A DNA stretch of 64,000 bases from Auxenochlorella pyrenoidosa (taxonomy: Eukaryota; Chlorophyta; Trebouxiophyceae; Chlorellales; Chlorellaceae): assembly GCA_001430745.1 (NCBI GenBank), contig KQ482032.1, positions 219,910 to 283,909 of the forward strand, in the 5' to 3' direction. This document shows positions 13,401 through 22,822 of the stretch, one piece after another. Both the position numbers and the translations under genes were made by a program. Under the pieces are notes generated by a model. That model saw nothing but the letters and a program-made list of their open reading frames with translations. It searched no databases and was not told the DNA's origin. Every line of letters starts with the position of its first letter. The first letter of the stretch is position 1.

Positions 13401-16400
13401 ATGAGGGGTGGGGGCAGCAGAGGTCAGCCGTGCATCTGGCTGGCGAGGGCCCGCCCGCCCTCCTGTTGGCTTCACCTCCCAGCTCCGCTGCTGGCTCCAC
13501 TCGTGGCATTCGTGCAGCTCGGTCTCTGCTGGGACTGCCCAGACCCCCCAAAGCCAACCCTTCCCCGCCCGCGTGCCCAGGGCCGCTCACCACGCGCGCC
13601 ACAGAGGAGGCATCGCGGGACCAGGCAGACACGCTCTGCAGCGCAGAGTTGAGCGCTGCCTGAGTCTGCAGCGCCGCCCTGGAGGCAGCAGTCCCGGGCG
13701 CCGGCGGGGCAGAGCTGCCGCCGCTGGAGGCCCCTGGCAGGCCATGCGCCCCGGCGGCGGCAAGCGCAGCCGCGGTGGCTGGCGCCATCCCTGTTTGGGC
13801 CGTTGCGGCTGGTGCCGCAGCTGCCAGCTGGCCCGTCAAGCTGGCTTGGTACCGGGCGGCATTCATCAGGCCTGAGTTGCTTGCAGCCACAGCCGCTGCC
13901 GCCGCGGCTGTCGCCGGCGCAAGAACCGAGCTGACGGTGCTGCCAGACTGGCCCTGGGTGCCAGCTGCTGAGCCATGAGGCGTGCCATGCCGGGACGCCG
14001 CAGCCACAGCTGCGCTCGCTGCCAGCAGGGCTGCTGCCACTGGGTCGTAGCCTGTTGCGGGTGCGGCGGGCGCGGGGGGCATGCCGTTTACGGACAGTGT
14101 GGGGATGGGCGATCCCAGGCTTGGGTGTAGCAGGGCGGGTGCCACTGTGCCTGCCGGTGCGGCGCGTGCTGGGCCGGGCAGCAGCACCCCAGTGGCAATG
14201 GAGGCTGCCAGAGGGGCAGAGGCTGGGACCGGCACAACGGCTGGGGTACTGGCAGCGGCCACAGCCGCATGGTGCAGCTGGTGCGCCGCGGTGGCTGCTG
14301 CCGCGGCCTCGTTGGCTGCCGCCGAGTACGCGGTGGCTGCCTGCTGCACAGCCATTGCCGCCTGGCTTTGTTCCAGCAGGTTGGTGGCGGTGGCAGCCTG
14401 GCTGGCAGCGGCGTGGTACACCGCGGCTGCTGCCTGCTGCTCCGCAGTCCTCTGCGCGTGCAGCTGCCTTGCAGCAGCTGCTGCAGTGGCCAGCTGCGTG
14501 GCCGCAGAGCTCGCCTGCTGCGGCAGCGCCGGTGCCGTCACAGGCATGGGCATGGCAGCTTGCAGGCCTGTGCCTGCCGGAGCAGGCAGGATCCCAGCGC
14601 TTGCTGCCACCACTGTGGCTGCTGCTGCCTGCTGCCGCAGCTCGTTCGTAGCTGCTTCGGCAGCCGCTGCCTCGGATGTGGCAACCGAGAAGGCTGCTGC
14701 TGCCTGCTGCGCCGCCGCTAGCGCCCTGCTGGCGCTGGTAGCATCCACAGCCCTGGCTGCCTCTGATGTCGCCGCCTGATAGGCTGCCACAGCTGCCTGC
14801 TGCTCTGCCTTCTTCTGGGCAGCCACTTGCTCGGTGGCGGCAGCCGCATGCGCCAGCTGGGAGGCTTCGGGGCGGGTGGCAGCCGCCGCCGCCGCCGTGG
14901 CTGTTGCTGCCTGCCGCAGGCGGCTGCTCGCCTCCTGGGCCGCCACCGCCTCTGTAGCTGCCGCGTTGTACGCTACCGCAGCCTCCTGGGCGGCCGCCAC
15001 AGCCTTGCTGGCGGTTGCGGGGTCGGGTGCAGACGCGGCGCAGGTGGCGGCGGCTTGGTAGGCAGCCGCTGCTGCCTGCTGCGCCACGATTTTCTGGTCT
15101 GCCACCTGCTGGCTTGCCGCGGCTGCCTGCGCCAGCCGGCTGGCTGCGGCCTCTTGCGTGGCCCCCATGGCCGCAGTGGCCGAGTGCAGGCTGGCTGTGG
15201 AGCCCCCGCTGCTCCTGGTGCTCCTTGGAGGGGGCTGCGCCTGCGCCCCTGCAGTGAAGCCCCCGCTGAGCACCAGGCTGCTGGTAGGGGTAGCGCTCGC
15301 AGCAGCGGCTGCGGTCAGCTGCTGCGCCAGCTGCTGCGCCCCCGCAGCCTCGTCGGAGGCTGCCAGCAGGGCCATGGAGGCCTGCTCTGCTGCCCCGGCG
15401 GCTGCCTGCTGGAGGGCCGTCTTCTGGGCGGCGACCTTCTGGGCGGCGGCGGCCAGCTGGGCCATCTGTGAGGCGCCCCCTGCAGAGCCCGCAGAGGAGG
15501 GCGTGCTTGCGGGCGCAGCCTGTGGCAGGCCTGCAACCGGGGGTGGAAGAAGAGGGAGGAAGGCGCCCACGCTAGTCGGGCTCAGCAGCGGGGGTTTTGG
15601 GCTGCCCACCCACGTGCCGCAGCAGCAGACCTGTGAGGGAGTGGACACTGCAGAGCCATGCACCCCCGGCACATGGTTCCCCCGACCCTGACTCCCACCA
15701 TGCAGCGCCTGCTGCCTGGAGTAGAGGAGCTGCCAGGTGAGGCCGGCGCCCCGCTGCAGGTATCTAGCGCCGGCACCCACGCCCACCAGCGTACCTACTG
15801 CGTCCTGCATCTGCGCTGCCTGCTGCTGCGCTGCCAAGAGCCCCGCCGCCTGCGCCTGCGCTGCCTGCTGCTGCACTGCCAAGAGTCCCGCCACCTGCGC
15901 CTGCGCCGCCTGTGCCTGCGCCGCCTGCACTGCCTGCACCTGCGCCGCCGCTGCTTGCGCTGCCTGCTGGCTGGCCAGGCTCCCGGCAAAAGAGGGCGAG
16001 CCGCTGCCCCCAGAGACGCTGAGCTGGCTGCTGGCGCCGGACACCCGGTGGATGCCGCCGGCCTGCGCGCTGGCCTGCTGGAGCGGCAGCAGTCCCACAG
16101 CGGGGGCCGGCGCTGCAGCAGGCAGGCCTGGCGGCATGGTCGGCAGCCCTGTGGACAAGGCAGGCAGGCCCGAGCCCACAGCAGGCAGGACAGCGGGCGG
16201 CACTGCAAGCTCAGGCACGCTGGCCAGTGGTGCAGCCCCGGCCTGACGGGCGCGCAGGGAGGTGCCGGGAGGGGCAGCAAGCGGCGGGATTGTGGGGGAA
16301 CCAGGCGCCATGCGTGGCAGCTGGGCGGACACAGCTGTTGCTGCAGCTGGCGCGTGTGCCCCCGCCGGCTGAACAACGAATGCGGCAGCCTGGGTGGCTG

Positions 16401-17190
16401 CAGGGTTGCCCAAAGCTGTGCCCGGCTGCATTGGGGGCTGCTGCACCTGCCGCGGTGCCGGAGCACAGCTGCGGTCGCCTGCGCAGGCAGAGCCTGTTGA
16501 AGTTGCGGCGCTGTTGGAGAGGGCCTTGGCTGCTGACAGGAGGCTGGCTGGCCCGCTGGTGGCGCTGGCTGTGCTTGCTGCATGCCCGCGGGAGAAGGCA
16601 TCGGCAGCGAGCTGCCCTTGCGCACCTGTAGCTAGGCCTGCTACGGCTGGGGCCCCTGATATGGCTGTTGGCAGTGCTGCCATGCCTGCCAGAAGCGCAC
16701 CTGGCGCTGCTGTAGCGGCCCCTGCGGCGAGAGGCAGAAGCGGGACGTGCGCAGGTGCCGGCAGCGCTGCGCCAGGCACTGCACCAGCTGCGGGAGCTGC
16801 TGCCGCCAGAGGGGCCGCTGGAGATGCGGTCACCAGCCGCGGAACTGTGGGCAGCAGAGGAGGGGCGGCTGTGGGCAGAGTTGGGCTGATGGGTGCCGCC
16901 ATCGGCGGTGCTGCCGCGGCAGGGGTCGCTGGCAGGAATGCTGTGACCGTGTCGCGAGCTGCCAGGGTTGGTGCAACTGGCGAGGCTGCTTGAGGGCTGA
17001 TCGGCACTGCTGCCGCGGCCGCCAATAGGGCTCCTGTAGCAGAGGTTGGGTTTAATATGCCTGTCGGCGGCGCTTGCTGCTGCGCTGGCATGCCTGGGCC
17101 GGCTGCCGCTGCTGCTGGCATGGCAGGGATGGCAGGAGCCAGCGGCGGCGGTGCAGCCTGCGGCAGCGCTGAGGGCACCTCAGGTCCCAT
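7426..17190 (-). CDS. Raf-like MAPKKK with alanine-rich N-terminus and PB1 domain
   Basis: Twenty-two minus-strand exons are phase-consistent and give 1,720 residues: 17190-15795, 15530-13591, 13368-13302, 13102-12951, 12605-12540, 12194-12123, 11895-11748, 11593-11514, 11315-11256, 11048-10996, 10716-10666, 10506-10475, 10247-10156, 9852-9594, 9441-9341, 9126-9079, 8881-8807, 8649-8537, 8336-8305, 8134-8027, 7823-7734, 7553-7426. Residues 1-1112 are Ala/Gln/Pro-rich with tandem helical repeats. Residues 1113-1231 form a PB1 domain (VKVVCSSGGSF, GGETRLVSL, DDEDVA). The kinase domain runs from about 1332 to 1680: GSGGFGDVY, AVK (K1362), HFDLK (1535-1539), DFG (1558-1560), LPWTAPE. PB1 plus C-terminal kinase with HFDLK matches plant B4-type Raf kinases, which activate SnRK2 under osmotic stress. 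An insertion of about 70 residues lies between beta-4 and beta-5. Two introns use GC donors. The start at 17190 is the first in-frame ATG after a probable leader intron. Confidence 0.9.
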
Positions 17191-17795
17191 TTTGGTCTGG
17201 CCTGCAAGGCAAAAAAGACATATCAGGAAGGAAGATGAATCCTAGTGCGCCTCCCAGCCACGAGGCCGCCGCCCGCTCCACCCGCCACCAGCAGGCTCTG
17301 GCGGAGGCCTGTGGACAGTCTCGTGGCCCTCTGCGCGTACCCTCCTGCCAGCTGCGCCCGAAGCGCCCCTTCAGGGCCCTAGCACGCACCTTGGGGGACG
17401 GTGGGGGACGGGAGTGAGTCGGCAAAGCGCGTAGCCGCCTTAGGGATGCTGCCGAGGGCTCAACATGACGGGGCAAGCCGTGACGAGACTCGTAGAAGGC
17501 ACAGCACGCCGCTGGTCCGCCGATGGCGGGGATTGCGAGCGGAAAGAACCTTGTCTGAACTGGCGGGACAAAGGTAGCCCTCAGAGAAGATGTTGATAGC
17601 GCAGAGAAAGGAAACCGAGCCTCCATATGGGCGCCAAGACCTTTCTGTCGAGCCGCCGGCTGGCTGACCTGGACCAGTGGTGCAGTGGAGCACCCTGGCT
17701 AGCGGCACCCAAATTGGCTCTCATTCCTCTCAAAGCAACAGGTACCGTACACAGAAGCCAGCCTTGGCATTGAATCAGACAAAACGCGCCGAAAG
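17191..17795. other. 5' leader of the Raf-like gene with a probable intron
   Basis: On the minus strand a good donor (CAAG|GTGCGT, intron from 17389) and a T-rich acceptor (TTGCAG ending at 17202) suggest a leader intron just upstream of the ATG at 17190. The exon before it stays open in the matching phase for only a short distance and has no ATG, so it is treated as untranslated. The rest should be promoter plus the 3' untranslated region of the LYR gene. Confidence 0.45.
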
Positions 17796-18930
17796 TCAGG
17801 AGTTGCTCCCGCCGCCGCTGCTGCCGCTGCCAGGCTGGCCTTCCGAGCCAGCCTGCTGCTGCTGCTGCGCCTGTCGCTGCCGCCTGCGAGCTGCCGCCGC
17901 TGCCAGCTTGGCTGCCACCCCCTGATCCTTTATGCCGCGGGCAATGGCACCTGGATCCCCCTGCTCCTCCAGCTGCGGCTTGGCCACATATGGCATCTGC
18001 CGATGTTGCACCCCAGGGGGGGGAGGGCGGCGGTGAGCACTGGCGGCGGTGAGCACTTGATGGTACTGTTGGCCGTGCGGCAGCAGCTCCGCCTCGTGCT
18101 TGCGCACGCACTATGCTCCCCTGCACCCAGCGCGGCACGGGACTCCCTGCCACCCAAGCGCCTCTGTCTCAGCCTTCCTCAGCCTTTCTCAGCCTCTTCC
18201 CGTTCCTCAGCCCTCGGCCTCCAGCTCATGCCCTCCCCGCCCTCCCTGCATCCAGTCCCACCCCTCAACACACCTTTTCAAACTGGTCGGCGTGGAAGAG
18301 CCGCGGGTAGGCGATGCCGTAGTGCAATGCCAGCTCAAGCCGCTTCTCGCCCTCCTCTAGCTGCAGGGCGGTGGTGCAAACAAGGTGGACACAAAAAGCA
18401 GCACTGGCTGCCTCCCTCCACATTGCACCAGCCAAGTGAGAGAGAACGGGTGAGTCCAGGTCTAGCCACGCCAGGTCAGATGTGCTGGGAACCGTCCCCC
18501 AGCACGTCTGCGTGCTGCCTCCGCGCCAGGGCTGCGCAAAGAGGCAGGGCCTGCTGTGCCTGCTCACCGCCTGCGCCAGCTCCTCGCTGGCGGCGCCCTG
18601 CCGGGAGCGGAACTGCTGACGCGCCTCCTGCCGGATGTACTCTGCCTCCTGCAATATTCAGTGATGCAGCCGCGGCGTTTGCCTTGCGGAAAGCACCTGG
18701 TGCTTGCAGCGGGCAGGTGCAGTCGTGGCAGGTGGCGGGGCGGCAGCGGTAGGGCCCAGCAGTGCGAGCTGGGCAATGTGGGTCCATCGACGTGACGTAT
18801 CATGCATGTGACGTCAATTTACAATGCCCATACAGCGCGGGTTCACCTCTGTAGAGCCCTGCCAGTGACGGGCAGCGCGCAGAAGGCGCCTGTACAGTGA
18901 CAGAGCCTGCTTATGATTCGATGCCGCCAT
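17796..18930 (-). CDS. LYR-motif (Complex1_LYR-like) protein
   Basis: Four minus-strand exons (18930-18847, 18648-18568, 18360-18274, 17996-17796) are all in phase 0 and encode 150 residues. Exon 1 carries the motif ALSLYRRLLRAARHW, exon 2 has EYIRQEARQQFR, and exon 3 has EEGEKRLELALHYGIAYPR. This order of LYR tripeptide, Arg-rich helix and Leu-rich helix is typical of mitochondrial LYR proteins, which bind acyl carrier protein and assist Fe-S cluster insertion or respiratory complex assembly. The last exon encodes a Gln/Arg-rich helix and a Gly/Ser tail with no counterpart in the core family. The first exon is too short to stand out as an open frame; it is fixed by the LYR motif and the phase match. 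The exact LYRM subfamily is not assigned. Confidence 0.85.
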
Positions 18931-19211
18931 GTAGCCAAGATCGCAATGCCCTTTGGGGTGCTAAGCGCCCTGGTTCGACAGCCTCGGACGCCTGCTGTCG
19001 CCTGCTGCGCTTCGATTCCTCACAGAGCGCAACAAGCCCTGAGCTCTTGTTTTCCGTTCCCACAGGTGCGTGGCACTCTCAGCGTGCACAGCCGTCAGCA
19101 CGGTAGCCCCCAAAGCCGCACAGCTCGCTTCTTTCGGTGCTCCAAGCTTGTCTATTGGTCAGAAGACAGTCACAGACGCGCAGGGCACGGCGGGCACCAG
19201 CAAGCTCAGCA
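18931..19211. promoter_or_regulatory. Short divergent intergenic region between LYR (-) and BUB3 (+)
   Basis: Only 281 bases separate the two start codons, so this must hold both 5' leaders and either a shared or two overlapping promoters. No clear TATA element is visible. One plus-strand ATG at 19137 is in frame with BUB3 and would add 25 residues; it is not preferred because the BUB3 core begins shortly after 19212. Confidence 0.5.
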
Positions 19212-21971
19212 ATGGCAGCACCAGCGGCGGCTGCGGCCCCCAGCCCGCTGGGGCGGGAGCTGCCAGACCCGCCGCGTGATGGCATCACCAGCCTGCAGTT
19301 CTACGCCGACTCGGCGCTGCTGCTGGCCTGCAGCTGGGACGGGGTGAGGCGCCAGCAGCGGTAGGAGCTGTACGACATGTGCGCGCTGAGGCAGCGCCCT
19401 GCAAGGATGCGCCGTTGTGACATACGCTTGGCCCCAGCCCGTCCAGCAATGCTCGCCTACTGCCGACCCTTGTGTTGTTGCGCTGCAGACGGCACGCGTG
19501 TACGACGCAGCAGCGGGGGCGCTGCAGGGCACGTTTGCGCACGGCGCGCCGGTGCTGGATGCTGCGTTTGAGGGCGAGGGGCTCATCTTCACAGGAGGCC
19601 TGGACTGCGCCGTCAAACGGTGGGCAAGCGCTGCCCCCGTGGCCCCAGCGGTGGAAGAGGCGGCTTGCAGCCGGAGCAGAGCGCACATTGGGAGTGCTGC
19701 ACCTTGTGCAGCTGCCGTCTGCTGTCGCGCTTTTTGTGCCGGCTTGCACCCAGCTCGTCAGGCTGCTGTGCCTCAACCCCTCCCCCGGCCCTTGTCTCGC
19801 CCCCCGCACAGGTACGACTTCTTTGGCGGCCAGGAGGCAGCGCTGGGCACGCACGACGCGCCCGTGAAGTGCGTGGAGTGGCTGCCCAGCCGCGGGCTGC
19901 TGGTCACGGGCAGCTGGGACAGGTGGGCGCCCCTGCGGACGGACAGCTGGGTGTGCCGCCGCCGCGCCCTGCTGCCTCTGCATGTCCAGCGCACCGACTC
20001 GCGCTGCAGAGCACTGTGGGCCAGGCCGTTGCAGGGTGGGCCCACAGGCGTGCGCAGGCCTCTCCCCCTCTCCCCTCTCCCTCTCGCCATGCCGGGCGCC
20101 TGCCATGCCGGGCGCTCGCCTACGGATTCGCCTCCCCTTGTGTGCTTCTCCTGCACTGTTGCTCCCGGCACGGTCTCGCCGAGCTCGCCCCTGTGCGCCG
20201 TGCCGGCAACCTGCAGCCAGCACCCTCATGTCCGCACGCTTGCTTGCTGCGCCTCCCCCGCCAAATCCCGGCCCTTTTCCCCTTGCCGCCCCCCTCCCCC
20301 CCCCGCCCCCCTGCAGCACCCTGCGACTCTGGGACCCCCGGCTGGCGCCCGGCCCCGCCGGCCAGCAGGTGGCGCGCCTGCAGCTGCCCGGCAAGGTCTA
20401 CTCCATGAGCGCCTCCGACACGCGCCTGGTGGTGGGCATGTCGGGGCGGCATGTGGACATCTACGACCTGCGCACGTGGGTGCAGGGGGGGGGGGCCCAG
20501 GGCAAGGGGGGAGTCCGGTTGGGTCGGCCATGGAGCATAGCGGCAGAGGGGGCCAGCCGTGTGAGCCTAGCCCGGGGCCCAGCAGGGCCCATCAGCCGGG
20601 CGCTGGGCACGCACCCCCTCTCCCTGAAGCTGTGGCCCACTACGCCCCCCCCCCCCTGGCCCTGCAGCCTGGAGGCGGGGCAGCCGGAGCAGCGGCGCGA
20701 GTCGTCGCTCAAGTTCCAGACGCGCTGCGTGCGCTGCTTTGCCGACGGCGCGGGCTACGCGCTGGCGTCGGTGGAGGGGCGGGTGGCCATGGAGTTCTTC
20801 GACACCTCGGAGGCAGCCCAGGTGGGCGCCCGGGGCCGGGGGGGCCAGGGCAGTGGGATGGGGGCGTAGGCCTGGCTGCGAGCGCCAAGCCTGGCTGCGA
20901 GCCCTGGGGTGAGGCTCGCGTGCCCTTGCCCGTGCCCTTGCTTGGCCATGGTGTGCCGGGTGCTTGTGACGTGGAGGCAGCGTGCGCGAGGGGCGGCCCC
21001 TTGGTTTCTGTGGGCTGCTTGGCGGCGAGGGGGCCCTGCTGTGGAACCCCCTCAGCCGGTGACATGCCTCGCTCATGTGGCCTGTGCAGCCGCATTCGCT
21101 GCGCTGCTACACGAGCCGCTCCTGCCGCAGCTGGACTGCAGCTGCAGACTCGAAAGCGCAACCTGCAGGCATTCAGCCATCGGTTTGCTTCCCCCCCACC
21201 CACTGCCAGGCCCGAAAGTATGCCTTCAAGTGCCATCGGCGTAACGAGGCCGGCAAGGATCTGATCTTCCCGGTGAATGCAATCGCCTTCAATCGCCGGT
21301 TCGGCACCTTTGCCACGGGAGGTGCGCTTCTGGGCGGTGGACGGATGCGCCGTGCTCAGGCTGCCCATGCAGCATGCTGCGCTGTGCCCCGCCGACAAGG
21401 GGTGCCTGCCTGCTCTGCTCCCTTGCCCTGTCGGTTTTGCCCCGTCTCCTGGCCGCGTTTGCACCCCGGCCTCCCTGCCGCACACAGCCCGCTCGCTCCT
21501 TCCCCCCCCTGCAGGCGGCGATGGCGTCGTCAACTTCTGGGATGGCGAGAACAAGAAGCGCCTCCACCAGGTGTGGCCCCCCCCAGCCCCGCCCCGCTGG
21601 GCCGCCCTGGGCCACACCTCAACCCCGCGTGTTGTGCAGGTGCCTTCGTTGGCTGCTGCAACGACACAAGCACCTGCGGCATTCACTGCCCCCTCCAAGC
21701 CTCCCCCAGATCGAGGGAGGCAGCATGCCAGCGCCCCGCAGGCTGTCTCTCACTGCTCCGGTGCTGCCCCCGCCCGCAAGCCCCGCAGGTGGCAGGATAC
21801 CCCACCTCTGTCGCGGCGCTGGCCTTCAACGGCGCGGCCACACAGCTGGCGGTGGCTGCCAGCTACACGTATGAGCAGGGCGAGCGGGAGCACCCGGCAG
21901 ACGCCATCTTTGTGCGGGATGTGGGCGAGGGGGAGGTGCGGCCCAAGCAGCGGCAGCCCGCGCCGGCGTGA
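19212..21971 (+). CDS. BUB3: BUB3 mitotic checkpoint WD40 protein
   Basis: Eight exons (19212-19343, 19489-19619, 19812-19922, 20317-20475, 20668-20821, 21210-21321, 21515-21570, 21789-21971) give 345 residues, the usual length for this family. It is a seven-bladed WD40 propeller, with repeats visible as [39 protein letters not shown] and [10 protein letters not shown]. Markers that separate BUB3 from RAE1 are DGITSLQF at the N-terminus, KYAFKCHR followed by PVNAIAFN, and the C-terminal [17 protein letters not shown]3 binds phosphorylated MELT motifs of KNL1 and recruits BUB1 and BUBR1/MAD3 to kinetochores in the spindle assembly checkpoint. All introns are GT-AG and all phases agree. Nothing looks damaged. 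Confidence 0.95.
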
Positions 21972-22822
21972 CGCGGGTTTGCGCACCCTCCCACCAAACT
22001 CTGGCTGAGCCCCTTCTGCCTGGGCCCGCCCCCCCCCCCCGCAACACCCACCCTCACCGCTGACCGCCTTTCCGGGCCTTGCCCCCTGCACCTCTGCATG
22101 GCGGCACCTTGCGCTCATTACAGTGCTCGCTCGTTTCAACACCTCACTATCAGGCATTCGCGATAGGAGGCTGGCAATAAGACCCATGGCAGCTGAGGCT
22201 CGAGAAGTCTCGAGGGGGAAAAGGGCGGGAAGGAGGGATCAAAAGGCCGAGGGCAGCAAGCAGGCGAGCGGGCGCAACAGGCAAACAAGACAAACAGGCA
22301 GACTGGGCAGGCAGGAATGAAGTGCACCTGCAGGCGTACAGGGCATGCATCACGACTTGTCTCATCTGCAGGCTGCCAGACAGAGGCGCAGCACTGCGCT
22401 CAGGGAGAAAAGGCAGGCATGTGCGCACAAGCAGATGGGGGCATCCAGGAGTGGCAAAGGGGGAGAGGGCTATGGCAAGGTTGGGCAGGGAAAAGTAGGA
22501 TGTGTGAGCAATCATACAGGGGAAAGGTGACGTGAGGCTTGAAGGATGGGCAAAAGAGTTCGCGACAGTCAGCGCGTTGGGGTGGAGACGAGAGTGGGGA
22601 GAGTGTCATTGTGGGGGAGTCAATTTGATAGGGTTTGATTCTTTCCAAGGGTGCAGACGGGAAAAAGGCAGTGTGAACAGGCAGCTGGGACGCGGGGATG
22701 GGGGGTGGGGGGTGAGATGCGCTGGGGCTGGGCATCCCACAGCTGCTGCACTGCAGGCTACAGCAGCCAGGCTGTATTGTTCACATGCGAGGAGCTAGGC
22801 AAGACGTGCTGCCGCCTTGCCC
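21972..22822. other. Convergent 3' region between BUB3 (+) and the Janus-like gene (-)
   Basis: Expected to hold two 3' untranslated regions. It is less GC-rich than the coding sequence and has a purine-rich stretch of short imperfect repeats of CAGGCA/AACAGG type around 22255-22320. No open frame with a recognisable domain was found on either strand. Confidence 0.5.

Noticed and set aside
12970..17190. One uninterrupted 1,406-codon minus-strand frame
   Set aside because: It runs through two in-phase introns. Splicing at 15794-15531 and 13590-13369 gives better exon signals and brings the PB1 segments into order.
22140..22560. Repeat-like AACAGG/CAGGCAGG stretch as a CRISPR or satellite array
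   Set aside because: The copies are short, irregular and without spacers, in a eukaryotic 3' region.
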